Source: Todiramphus chloris collaris
Lineage: Eukaryota > Chordata > Aves > Coraciiformes > Alcedinidae
Length of the DNA: 64,000 nt
Assembly: GCA_025345505.1 (NCBI GenBank)
Contig: JANVCC010000047.1
Location: 9,648,413-9,712,412, forward strand
Direction of reading: 5' to 3'
Both the position numbers and the translations under genes were made by a program. Below, in pieces: positions 12,802 to 26,600 of this stretch. Under the pieces are notes generated by a model. It searched no databases. It had not been told where the DNA came from and saw only the letters and a program-made list of their open reading frames with translations. Every line of letters begins with the position of its first letter. Positions within the stretch are counted from its first letter, which is position 1.

Positions 12802-12984
12802 TGTCTTTTAAAAAAAAAAAAAAGTGCTCTGTTCTGGGAAATGTGCTGTGATTTAAAAAGGAGGTTTTTGCTCCTCTATGCAACACAAAAGGGGCAGGCA
12901 AAAGCCATAGCTGAGGAAATATGGCAACAAGCAGGTGCCCGTGGACTTGAAGCTGATATGCACTGTATGAGTGAAATGGACAAG
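12802..12984 (+). other. MTRR: MTRR start-codon exon
   Basis: The acceptor CCCCTGCAG ends at 12801 and the donor GTGAGA begins at 12985. A run of 14 A's (12810-12823) lies between acceptor and start codon. The 13 codons upstream of ATG 12841 are open in the same frame, so an N-terminal extension from an upstream exon is possible but not shown. The ATG has G at -3 and T at +4. The predicted N-terminus ([13 protein letters not shown]) is five residues longer than the human MRRFLLL start. Confidence 0.8.
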
Positions 12985-15900
12985 GTGAGAAACTCCATGC
13001 TGGTTTGAAAATAGTTATTTAAAAGCTGCATTTTTCTTCATGTGCTCAAGTGGTGGCAGTTAATAATTGTGAAGGCTGAGCACATGCATCCACCTAAACT
13101 ATACCATCTAGTTTTACTTTTTTTATTTTCCCCTTTCGAATCAGTAATTTGGACCATTAGTCAGAGCTGCTTATTAGCCTACTGCCAAAGTTACATATTT
13201 CTTGTGATTTTTCTTACTGGAACAGTAAATTAATGTATCTTTGATCTCTTCTAAAACAGTGCAGTGACTTTGAAAACCATTTATGTATGCAGTAGTGAAT
13301 GAATTCTGTATTTACTGGTCAGCATTTTTCTGTTTTTGTGTTGCATTGAGGTTTTGTCTCCTGTTAACTGTAGGCTCCAGCATGACCCTGAGCTTTTGTG
13401 CTGTCTTGTAGAATTACTTACCATATGCACTTACTTCAGTTCACACTGGGTACACTGAAGTTACATCAGAGAAAAAAGTGAAAAGCTTGGCTAGAGCAAG
13501 GAAGTAGCTTTTTATTATTTGCTGTTATCCAAGGGTAAGGATCTGAAAACTGTTAAGTGTCTGTAGCTAAAAGCAATGTGGACTGTCATTTCCTTCGCAA
13601 AGTACTTACAACTGTATGTCCTCAAACAAAAGCATTTTGAAGAATGAATAAACAAAACTTGGTAGCGTGGTATTTCCTGTGTGATGAACAGTACACTTCA
13701 AACAGTTTTGGGCTTTTTATGCACTTGAAAATTAGAGAAGCTTATACAAATAATTTAGTTCCCTTTTAGTGAGTTGCTTTCCTGGGGATACACTACATTA
13801 CATTACATGCTGGTAACTGGACATCTGCTTTTGAATAAATGTTCACTGAGTAGGTGAACAAAGCGTTGCAAAGAGACTTTTATGCAGCCAGCAAGGAATG
13901 TGCAGGTTCACCTCATATTCTTCCATTTCATTTCTTCTGCATTTGACAAGTTTGGAGGTTAGTTTCAGGAAGGCAGTAGGCAGGATATTTCTAGCCCTGT
14001 TATTGGCCTGCACTTGAATAAATCTATTTTGTCAAATTTGGCAAGACAACTCGGAGTTGTGAGTTATTGATGAGGTAGATAGAGGTACTGAATTGGACAT
14101 CTGAGAATCAGGCACTGAGGAAAAAAGTAATTTCTGCCGCTTTGTAGACTTCATCACTTCAGCTTTTCCTTACACTTTGCTGTAGACAAAGAGAAGTTCT
14201 ATAAGCTTAGGTATAATTGGGGAGGATAAGGCAGGGTGGCATAATATACTGGAGCAAGAGCTTGCTTGAATTCAGTGGAGCCTCTTGTGAAATCCTTTGG
14301 GAATGTGAGATCTGAGTTTATTCCACAGAGAGGCATGTCTGCTTCACGCGAGGAAGTAAGAGGTTTCTCTTTTGTCTGTGTTTGTCGGTTAGAGGGCCCA
14401 TTTTTATGTAGCTGTTGGGTATTTTTCAGACCTTGTCATTACTTAAAGGGATTGCTGTGAAGGTCTGTGGGTGGGGTAGGTGGCTGCAGTGTCAACAGTC
14501 ACAATGTGAACCTGTTGCCATACAGGCAAATGAAAGGTCAAATACTTCTCAAGTCTCGGAAACACCACCTGTTTCCAAGTAGCATCTCTCACCTATGCTC
14601 TTGTTGGGAAGAAAAGGTCATAAATCTTTGTTCGGTTACTGTGATTGCTCTTTATGCTTGATGGAAGGCTGAAATGAAGTGGAAGTGAGGTAGGAGTAGT
14701 AATTATAGGAGGCTGACTGGAGATCATCTTGTGTCACAGTGCATGTGGTCAGTCTTGGATGAGTTGTCTGAATAAGCATGTTTGCCATGATATGGCTTAT
14801 GCAGAATAATATGGGTGCCAGGGTCCATCCTCTTCCTTCAGCAGTCATTCACAACTTGAGCAGCCTGCTCACTGCTGTTGGGTAGTGGTGTTGTCATCAG
14901 CTGAGGAGTACTTTTGAAGGAAAGAGAAAGAATAGGACAAAGTTGTGTCACTAAGGATATAGAAAGAAGTGAAATGTAAAAAACTGTAATTGTGTAAGGT
15001 TCTTGTTGGTCTAGTGATATGTCAGACCTCCCAGTAATTGATGCAAATTAATGCAGGACCTCTGTCACCAAATGTTTGGCTTCCAAAAGGTCTTGAAGTT
15101 GGCAGAGGAGAATGTGCAGTGCAGTAAGCAAGAACTGAGTGAATTGATCACACCTCTACTTTAATATGTCACTTTTTAGTTCCTGAGATTGTCTCCTTGT
15201 TTTTTTTTTTTTTCTTTTCCTTGACAGAACGCAGTGTAAATTTTTAAGTGATACAAGTAGACCCTTGCTTTTTTTCACTTGAAGAATTTGCTTTTGTTTG
15301 TCAACATACTTATATTTGTACTTACCAAGTTGTCTGTGGAACTTGGGAAAATCTGGGTTATGGCAGCAGGACCCTTAAGGGCTTTTTGATTTTTTACACA
15401 ACTTATAGTTCAACTTGGGAGTCTTGGGAATTTTTGGGTACTTGGAGTTCGCTTGAACTTGAGAAAAACAAAACCTCTGTTTGGAATGTCCCTGGACCGC
15501 AACTCACTGAAGTCTGGCAAAGTACTTGAGGAATAAATATCCTTGCGTGCTTACTCTCTTCTCTTTTGCTTCTCTAGGCAGCTGCTGTTGGCCACTGTCA
15601 GAGGCAGTGTTCCAGATGGTAACTTAGGTTGCTCCATGCAATTGCTTTTAGGTTCTTTAGGAAGATTTTGGAAAAAATGACAACAGCAAAACCACTTAAT
15701 ACTCCGTTTCTTTGTATTCCTGACCTTTTTGGCTTGTAGGTGCAAGGGATGACTTTTTACATGGCTTGAGAAGGAGATAACGTTTGAGCGATGCGTTCAG
15801 AATATAACTTCTCAAACTGAAGTTTTGAATTGCAGTCCTGAAACTGCTTGAAATGAAACATAGCATCATCTGTAAACTTTAGTTATATTTTCTCATAACC

Positions 15901-18900
15901 ATACTACTTTATTGAACTTGGAATGCTGGGAGAGAATTTAAGCTGTAACCTGCAGTGAGCAGTCCAAGGAGACTGGGTTGCTTATTACGGCAAAAAAGAG
16001 GCTAAGGAATGACCTAATAGTAGCCTACCTGTGCCAGACTTTTCTTAGCAGCAGAAGACTGTACAACAGGAGGCAAAAACTACTGTGAGTGCAGCCTGAT
16101 AAACTCAGATTTGACACTAGTGGAGAAGTTACTCTGAAAGAAAGAGTCTGCCCAGGAAAGTGGACTCTCTACCAGTAGAAGTTCTCAAAATTCAGCCAGA
16201 GTCACAGCAGAGCTAATGCAGCATAGACAGGTAGCCCCACTTGGAGCTGGGACTTGGAGCTTGGGACTAAGTGACCTCCAGAGTCAAATAAGGTGTCTGG
16301 GATTCTGCAGAGCTGTATTTCACGTGGGTGGATAGCTGTCCCTGTGGCTCCAAACCTGTATCCCAGAGGTGTCACATGGGTGACCTGACAGACAGCACAG
16401 TAGCACAGTGCTGCAGCCCTGTGCAAAGCTGAAATAATCAAAGACACAGGATGCTCTTTACTTGAGAAGTAATAAATGGTTGCATTAGACCTGAATTTTT
16501 ATGGAACTGATGCACAATGACAAACATGGGCAGTTCTTGTCAACCTGGTATAGTGGGAGTAGCTCCTGTAAAACTGGTAAATGAGGAAGATCAGCGTTAG
16601 AAAAGGGGAGAGAAATTAATTGGGAGCAGGGTGAAGGGGCCAAAATGAACCAGACTGTAGAGTAATATGACTGATTATCTCTGTTCAGAGCTACCTTAGA
16701 GCCTTCAAAACCTAGGGTTTTTTCAGTGGCAAAGACAGATGTAACATGGAGATTATCAGTCAGAAACAAATGATCCCTAATGGAATGTAGAAATGATCCC
16801 GCAGTTCCTAGGGTCACACCCTAGTTATCCATGTGAAATTATTGGGATTATGTCAGGCTCTGTGATTGTCATCATATATACAAAAATACTTTTTTCCTTT
16901 GACAAAGCAAATACTGTGGGAGTTGTGTGTTTAAGCTGAGGGCAGTTGTGAAGTATTCTTCGTGTGTGTACTAGCCTGTTCAAAATGCTTCCCCTTGGCA
17001 TTTGTGTATGGGATCATAGGATTATTCAGGTTGGATGGGACTTTATCAGGTCATCTCGCAGCAGGGTCAGATGAGGTCAGAGCAGGTTCCTCAGGGCTTT
17101 ACCCACTCTGGTCCTGAAAACTCCAACCAAGATTATAAATTGCATCCCCAAAATGACTTGTAATTAATTACTTGAAAGACTTTCTGTAGTTTAATGCAGA
17201 TAGGGTGAGAGTGAACTTTGTTCTGTGTACCTTTGGGAAAAGGAAGGGTTGAAGATAATATCTAAGGCCACAAATAGGTATCAAAAAGCACCTTGTAACT
17301 TAACTTGTTCTATTACTTGTAGTATAACCTGGAAACAGAGAAGGATCCTGTAGTTATTGTTATTTCCACTACCGGAACTGGAGACCCACCAGACACTGCC
17401 CGCAAGTTTGTGAAGAAAATTCAAGACAGAGCCTTACCTCTTGATCATTTTGCACATCTCCAGTATGGATTGCTAGGTGATTCGGTATTTTTCTATATTA
17501 TTGCAGCATTTGTGTCAGTGAATAATTTTTATGTTCTTTACTCGTGAATAGACTGTTCGAGGGATTTTTTAACTGTGAATAGAACATTTATTTTTGTAAC
17601 ATGAACAGCTTTTTTGTGTGATGTCCTCCATGAGCAATAAAGGAACAGTGTCACAGAAATGATCTGAGTGTAAGCTAGCTTTTTTTTTTATAATTCAGTT
17701 TTATAGACAGCGTAAGATATAACTATCTATAGTTGTTGAAGTTTTAATTTCCTGTCAAGCCTCTACGGACTACAAGAGTTCAGTAATTGGGCATTTTTCT
17801 ATACAGAGCAAAAGGCAGTACAAAACATTCTTAAAAAATAAGGTGTTAAGATCATCCCATCCCTTTAAATTTGCAATAATTTGAAAAATTTTGAAAATCA
17901 TACTGCTCCATATAAGGAATGTAACTTCAGGTTAAAGATTGGTATGCAAAGTACAGACTTGGCAAAATGCATGTGATACATCAAGAGATGATGGTAACGT
18001 CTGTTTGCTGAGTGTTCAGGTTATGTTTAAACAAACTCCAGAAACTTCTGTTAGATCCTAGGTTATTTTTGCCTGAAAAGTTTAAGCTGATAGGTAGGAG
18101 CGAGGAAAATTCTAAGTTTCTGGTGAGGAAAGTACCCACTAGTAGGAAATTTCTAGTGGATATATAATGTTGATGTCTGAAATATATGCATTCTAATCTT
18201 AATGTTTTGAGAAGATGTTATGCTATTGCCTAGTTATACATTACAGTTTGTGAAACAGGTGGGTTTTTCATAGCTGGCTGAATGTCTATGTGCATATGCA
18301 CATATGAAGGTAAGCATTATATTGATACTGATTTTTTTTGTTATAACAGACATTATTACAGTATCTAAGTTATAACATGTTTTATGATTCTAGCCTAAAA
18401 TGTTAGCAGTCATAAAACATATTCATGGTACCCATTTCAGTTTTGGCCATGAAGTGTTCACTCAAAGTACTGTACTTGAGAGGGAGCAAAAGTCTTTTGT
18501 TAAAAACAAACAAGAAATTATAAATGAGAAAGGAATAGTCCCTTGTTAGGTGGGGATGATAAGGATATAATGGTTTGCAGTTGCACACAAGAAAGGGTCA
18601 GGCTGTGAAAAATTGTGATTGGTAGGAAAAGTTAGGGATAGTTAGTGAAAGAGTGTTGTGGATTACTTACAGAATTTGTGAAGACTACCTAACCGCTCGT
18701 CTTTGGGATTGTTAGATAAGCATCTGTTAAGGATGAGGTATGTGTGGTTTAGTTGATCTCTTAAAATCTTGTGTCATCCATGAACATGCCTTGTATCCAC
18801 TGGCTGTTTGACTGGTCACAAAGAGCACCTTCTAACAGAACTTCACAACTATTAAAGGGCAGAAAGCACGGTGCAGTGAAAATGAGATCTGTAAAGAAAT

Positions 18901-20651
18901 CTCTGCTTCCTGGGCAGGAGGATGTTGGACCAGATTCCCTGATGTACATTTTCTTACATTTCTTACTTCATATTGTTTAAAATCACTCCCATGTTTGATG
19001 TACTGGTTGGGGTTTTTTTTTGGGGTTTTTTTGTTTTTTTAAGGTTCCAGTATTTTTGAATTACTTTTTATACCCTCTTCCTTATGTTGCTGATGTGTAT
19101 TAACAATTGTAACCTGAAAGTCCGATAGTTTCTTTTGGTAATTCAGGCACAGTTTATCAGTTTCACTCTTTTTAATGATTTCAGTTCTTTGTGGTTTTCC
19201 TGTAAGAATGGTTTTGGATTTTTTAAAAGTCTCAGACTAAGGCAACTTTCTTCTGAAATGTGAAATATAGAAAGCAAAGTGTTTCAGAAAATTATGTCTT
19301 ACATTTGTGAAGGAGGAACTTTGGGACAAACAATTTTTTCAGAAGGTCATAAAAGTGTCCTGATAATACATACTTTGCTTTTATCAGATTCTTCTGTTTG
19401 CCTGCAAGAAAATCCTTTGTTGTCTTTGCAGATCTTTGTGGATGGCTGATTGACATGATTCCTCTTTCTTTGGATTTGCTAGGTCTGGGAGATTCGGAGT
19501 ACACGTTCTTTTGTAATGGTGGAAAGACAGTAGACAGACGCCTTCAGGAACTTGGTGCCCAGCGCTTCTACAACACAGGATTAGCAGATGATTGTGTAGG
19601 GTAAGAGGTGAATGAGTTTGGATTTTATTTCTTCAAGATGCGGTAATTACATGTGAATTTGGCTAAACGTTTTTAACTCTTTGTCACGAGTTGAACCTGA
19701 ATACTCAGCACCTCAGAGGAGGGAGTCCCATGTGAACAGTATGCCTTCTCAATTGCCATTGAATAAAACTCCATTCTTAAAGCATAAGCAAACATCTGTA
19801 ATGACTGGAAAGATGGAGGGCATTTAGTGGCTTTAGAAATTAAGTAATTCAAAATAAGTGAAGGAATTAAAAAGTGTTGTCTATTTACTGAAGCAAATAA
19901 AAGTAAATCCAGTTCCCAGTATGCATGGTACTAGGTAATGGGATGTCTTTCCACATATACATCAGACTTTTATACAAGCTCACATCTTGCAATAGAGCTG
20001 CTTTAGACAAACCATAGAATGCTTTTAATTTTTCTTCTCTCTTCTGTAAAACATTGTGGGGGTTTTGTGGGTTGTTTGTTTTTTTTTTTACATCACTGTA
20101 GAGGAATTGGTTAAGAAGGTTTTTTGATTGCTGTAGAGGAATTAAGAAAACTCTTCCTGTTCTGTTACTCTTTCTGGCCAGTAGGCTGCAGTCATAGATT
20201 ACTTATTTTGAACTGCAGATTGTATTGGTTCTCTGCATGAGGATGCAAGACAGTTGAACACAAACATTGCTATAATCATAAAACTTATGTCTTGTGTTCT
20301 AAAATAACAAAAATGGACCATTAGTATAATCTATTCATGTTTGTTTCACAATGAATAGTTACATATTTTGCTACTATCCCTTCAATTTAGTGTCATAAAG
20401 TTCAGCATAAGAAAATAAAAATGAGAAACTGGAAGAAGAACAAGGCTGTTATATGCTCCAGACTCCATAAACTTACTTTGTGGTAATAACTAAATGAAAA
20501 TATTTTTTTATCAAATAAGTCATCTTGGTAACAGATGCAGGTATATATCAAAAATTAAAAATTAATAGCATTTTTAGCTTTTTCAGGTGTTTGCATTAAT
20601 TGTACATTAACAGTCCAGTTACAAGTGATAATAATTTACCCATTCCTTTCT

Positions 20652-20683
<32 letters not shown>

Positions 20684-23600
20684 CCTCTTTTTTTTTCCTC
20701 TTTTTTTTTCCCTCCTTTCCCAGTTTGGAATTAGTGGTTGATCCTTGGATTGATGGACTTTGGCTTGCCCTCAAGAAAGTATTTCTACTGCAGAAAGAAA
20801 AAGAAGGCATGAGCAGTGTTGTTGATGCTGCTTCTGACTCTCTCTCTTCAGCTCCACACATTGTGCATGAACTAAACTTAAGCTCAAAAGTACAGAACTT
20901 GGAGCTAGAAGATGAGGGAGTGAGGAGTTCTGATCTTCTGTCACAGAAACTGGTTGACATCAATCTTGAAGCTTCAGCTGGAGACACCGAACCTTCACTT
21001 GTTCATTCTGTCCCTCCTCTCTCTCAGTCTACTCTTAATATTCCTGCCTTGCCCCCAGAATATATAGAGGTGCAGTTTCAGGACACCCATGGTGAGGTAA
21101 GGATTTTGCTTTGAATGCTGAAAGCCTGCAGCTCTGGTAGGAGCATGAGTGTATACTCCTATATACAGCTCAAAAGAGCAAGTGGGTACTTGTGTAAAGG
21201 ACATATATCCCTGAATGCAGGAGTTATTGAATGTGAAAGGTCCATTGATATTGTGAAAATGTAGTTAGCACCATATGAGTTACAGACACTTATGTCAAGA
21301 TATAAATTAGCTAGATAATAATTTGGCATTGCCAGGAATGAAAGAATTTAAATCCTCAGTGGCTTGTGTTAGGACAGTGAAAACAACTTCCTGTAGTAAG
21401 GATAGTACAGTTTCTGTTCAAATTTTTAGGACTTTCCAAATTCCTTAAGGTATAAAATTGCTCAAAATTTTTGATGCATATTTAATAACAAAGAAAATTA
21501 TTATTTTAAAAACATGGTTATAATCTTACTATTGGGATTGTAAGATGAGCTATAGATCAAAAGCCAATGTACTTTTCCTATGAAGCCATGTTGAACAAAG
21601 TCATGCCGTACAAAGAGAATAATTATCATGAGCTGGGAATCATCTTCAGTTGGCATATTTAGTGTTCAAAATGAACTGGAAAACATGACTCTAAATTTTC
21701 TGTTGCCTGCTGAAGGGCAGACATTTTGGTTTTCTGTGAGAGAAAGCAGTAAGATCTAAAAATGACAGGGACCAGGACCTGAGTTTGGTAACACAGACAG
21801 CCCTGTCCCCTGAAACCCAAGTGATGCGAACCAGCAGATGGCAGCAAGAATCAGCCAAGAGTGCAGATCCTCAGGCAAGTTTGTGGGAATGAGGCAGGTC
21901 TGGAGCAAAGCCAGGAAGTTGGTCTGTTGATCCAGGCCTGGATCAACAGATCTGTGGCCAGTGGTGGGCATGGTTGTGGCTGACCCAGGGATGAGCCAAG
22001 ATGGGTCTCCTGAGCCCATGAGCTTCTAGAAGTGGCTGGAGTCCTCTGGTCAGGACTGTGAAAGCCCGTTAGTTTTCCTCAAGGCCCTGACACTCTTCTC
22101 TGTTGAGAGTGTCAATGGTAATGCTGAGTGAATCACTTAGTCTCTAGCTAATATAATTGTGTATGAATTTAAACATTGGTTAATTCTACTTTTATTTTAA
22201 ACCTCATATTGTTTTGCTTGGGTTGTTGAAATTAATAATCTAAATTACTGAAACAAAGATTTATGATTTAGAGGTATTCAACTAATGACTAATACTTGGA
22301 TTGAAAGTGGTGCTACAGTGGTTAAAAGAGCTCATTTTCTTCTTTTAAAGTCATAGCATATATTCAGGCTGATCTCTGAAATAATTAATCAGGTTCTAAT
22401 ATTGATGCCTTTTGTGTAAATAGAGAAAAAAAAAAAAGTGAAGTTTGCTTTTGAACAGCAATTGAAAAAACTGAATCTGCTAATCTGAAATTCAGTGACA
22501 GGTTAAAGATTATAGTCCAGATTTCAAATATAAAGCTGGATGGTTGTCTTGAGCCTTGGAAAGAATCAAATGCAGGTTTGTTTTGTTTTTTTTCCTTTGG
22601 CACAATTTTTTATATAGTTGACTAGACTTTCTCAACAAATAGGTCCCATGTAGGGTTTGTTTTAACTAGTATGGCACAATTCATTGTCCTTTTCCAGTAT
22701 CTAACATTACAACAACTGTGGGCATTTTTAGCCACACACGGCTGAATTTGGCTTGTTTTGAAATGCATCAACTTGAAGTTTGGATATCTCCAGAAAGAGA
22801 TTCCCTGCCATTTAAAGAAGGCTGGGTACAGAGTCTGTCTATTTACTTACATGATCTATGTCCTGGGCTGTTGAGGCTCAAGGCTGAGTTACCAAGCTGC
22901 TGTTTATTAGTAGCAGAGCAGTAACAGTCTGCACCTCAAGCCTTTGTGGCAAGCATAAGGTAACGCAGTTTAGCTTAAATCTTCATCTCTTTGTGCTTTG
23001 AACTTGACTTGAAGGGAATATGAATGTAGGCAGTTATCACGGTCCAGCTGATGAACAATAATTTGATATGGCCCAAGCCATGTCAAAATTATAAAAGAAT
23101 AGTAAAACTTCCAGCTGTTGGTCTCAAGAGATTCTTCTGTCTCTCCTTTTTTTTTTTTTTTTTTTAATAGCAAATCTTCAGATTAACCAATATTCTCATA
23201 TTGGTAGAATAATTCCTTTCCATTTGACAGAGTATTGTTGTCAACATTTGGTATCTCTCCCACCTCTTTTCATTTTTGTCTGTGTTGATCTCAAAGGAAT
23301 GAGGGCTGTAATCTGCTCTTCAACTGACAGCATTTAACAGAGGTGGTTTGGAATTATTCTTGGTGCCTGTTTACAATTCTTGGGGCATATGGTCACCTGG
23401 GTAGAAGGGTTGTGGCATAACATGATGCTGATTTGTAGTGTGAAGGTTGGTGATTAGTTGCAAATTTCACTGCATTTTTTAAGATTCCTCTAATAAAACG
23501 CCCATCCTAATAACCCCATCTGCATCCCAAAGTCTTAACCTGTAAATCTGCAGTGATGTTTTTAATTAGCTTCTGTTCTTTCATCTTGCATCCATTCTAT

Positions 23601-26600
23601 ACACCTAGTAATTAATCCTTTAGTGAGGCAGGAGTTTTCTGGGGTTTATCATAAATGCCGTTCTCTACTTGGCTATTTTCAAGGTATCTCTTGAAAAAAG
23701 AAACAGCTGCATTTAATAGTAGTTTAGGCCCATTAGACTGTTTGAGCTAACTGACTTTTTATAGTTGAATATAAGCCTGCTACTGCTTGGATGTGATTTT
23801 TTAAAATTGTAGCACAAAATACTCTGTATATAGAAGATTCATGTTTTTCCTCATTGTTTTGCATTGTTTTCTAAGATTGCTTCAAAAACTAATTCCTGCA
23901 TGATATAGTAAGATGTCATTCAGATGATTTACATTTTTAGTGTAAGTTTCTGTGCCCTCTTTTTCAGAATCCACACCTGTCCTTGCTGATTTCAGAGGGA
24001 ACAGCCTTTGAAGTGCCCATTACAAAAGCAGTTCAGCTCACCAGAGAAGATGCGATAAAAACTGCATTGCTCTTGGAACTTGATATTGCAGTAAGTTAGT
24101 GACGGCTTTTTCTTTAGTGGGTTAAAATAAAGGGTGAAAAGCATGTGGGTTATGTATAACAACTGGGGGAAAATTATTTATTTGACTGTTCAAAATGAAA
24201 GAATAATTCCCTATACATTAGGATATCAGCTTAAGCTGATCCTTTTTTTTAAATGCAGCAATTCACTCAAGATATGACTCCATGGAAGTCAAAACAGAAA
24301 AAAGTGTCAAATTAATTTCTTACTGTTCCATGGATCTTGTATAGACTGAAATAGTTTTTGAAGGGAATTTGTAGTGGAGAAGGGCAAGCAGGGAATACTG
24401 AAAATGAATAATCTTTCTGTTTGTAAATATACAACCTGGGGAATATTCAGAACTCTGTTGTAAATTGTGACTATTCCTTGTGGTAGGTACTCTACACAAA
24501 AATATAACTAGTGTAATCAGTTGATAAGAATCATTAGCTCTTGATGCAGTTTCTGCCATTCATTTGCTCTGACTTGTTAACATAGTACTCAAACTGTCAA
24601 CCTCTGTGACCCTAGCTGCAAAAAATGGTTTAGTTTATTCAGGGAAGATCATCCTCTTAATATTTATCTTCCTTCTGTTAAGGCTGCTCAGCAGTTCTTA
24701 TTAAAGAGTGTCCAAATATTTAAATCACATAAGGAAAGATGGTTCTAATTAGTAAGGTTAAACCTGGAAAGAAAACATGAGTATTTAGTTTCCGATAAGT
24801 GCCAAGCAGTGAAGTGCTGGTATAGAGTAAAAGAACATACGATTTCATGTGACTGCAGTAGCAGGATGATTGTTGTTAGGAACAGGGCTTGTGCTGGCCT
24901 TGGTTTGTGATGCAATTTAATAGAAATCATCTTATATTTTAAAACAGGATACAGTCTTTGATTACCAGCCGGGAGATGCCTTTTGTGTAATGTGTCCCAA
25001 CAGTGCCAGTGAGGTGGAAGAACTTCTTCACATCTTGGGACTTTCTGAAAAAGGAGAATACTTTGTTTCTGTAAAGGTTAAGCAGGGCACTAAAAAGAAA
25101 GGTATGGCGTGATACATTTTTAGTATTGGAATACAGCTATCATTTCATGGACACATGTTGGAAGTCATAAAGATATGTTAAAAAAGAGAGGATACATAGA
25201 ACGCTGCTGTGATTTTGACATACATGAGTTAGTTTCTGATGTGGAACTTAAGCCTGGCCTTGGCATTCATCCATCTCGTTCCTCTGTGCTCCTTCATGTG
25301 TACAGAGATGAGTTTTTAATTACATAACCTAACAACCCCTCACCTGAAAGTGAAACCTCTCCTTGCACAGCACCTCACGTCAATCTGTTTTACATGTTAA
25401 GAGGGCTGCACTTTTGAAGCAGAAGAATTAATGCTGCTGCAAGGTGCCTTTTAAGGGGCTTGTAGGTCTATGTGGGTCTGTTCTGCTGAGTCTTATGATC
25501 CCATGCCTCAGAAAGGGTACTTGCAGGTTCAAGGTATGCCCTTGGACCTGTGAGAGTTACTCTTCTGTTGCCTTGAAGCTGGTGTCTTAATGGTGCTGCT
25601 GAGTTGTGCCTTTAGTTCCACAGGATAGGTTAGGGCTCTTTCTTGGTCCAGTCTATGGGTAAATCAGTTCACATGGTGAGATTCCCTGCATTATTGAGGG
25701 CAACACAAGTTGTCCCTTAAGTATGAGAAGGAAATGGACCCCTATTCTTGGATATAATGAGTAACTCACTTGTTAATGAGGTGAGTTTACATGGCCTTGC
25801 TGTCATCATATGGGATGTCCAGGCCCAGCTGATCCCCATCCTTGACCCCCTGCTCTCCTAACTCACCTCTGCTGAGAGAGGTCACTGGTTAGATTTGATG
25901 CCAAGCCTGTTAACAGTTAAAGCCTGGTCCTGGCTGAGGCTGTGCTGGGAACAAGCCCTGCATCTGCAGGGCTGGTCCGGCTGTTACCCAGCCCCACTGT
26001 GCTGAACCCACTCCCCCTGCATCCTCCTGTCCTGGGGAACTGCCAGTGTCCTTGGTCCTCTGGGGCAGACCTCCTCCAAACACACTTGCTTCTTCCCCCC
26101 CAAGAAAAGAAGAAGAAAAAACAAACAAAAAACCCAATAGCAACAGCAAAATCCCAGGAGGGTCCCAGCTTTGTAACAATTTCCCTTCAAATCAGGTGTG
26201 GTCATGAGCACCCTCAAGATCAAGGCAGTATTGCTTGGCCTGGGCCCAAAAGCTGTGCACAGGTAAAGCAGCAAGAGATTAGGTGGTCTGGGGGGATTTC
26301 ACAAGTATGCTACCTCTACTGTTACGCTGTTTACAGATTTTACAGAATTAAACACATTTACAAAGGCAGTGATTAAAAGGGGAGGTATAGCAAAGGAGGT
26401 GGTAATGGAGGGCCAAAAGCATCAGATTTTCATAGGAAAGTGGGCTTGGAATTTTGTCCCTTGTGAAGGATAGTAGTTTTTTTTCTGTGCAAATCAGAGC
26501 CCTGATGCCTGACTGTGTAAAATTTGAGTCTCAGTAAGTTAAAGACCATGTCAACAGCACATTCAAATTGAAGGTCTCCTTGAGTAGGCTCAGATAGATA

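Noticed and set aside
17477-17545. Read-through of the MTRR exon at 17323, which continues open with a GDS sequence
   Set aside because: The conserved GLGDSEY motif is restored only by splicing at 17476 to 19483; the GDS after the donor is a coincidence followed by a stop.
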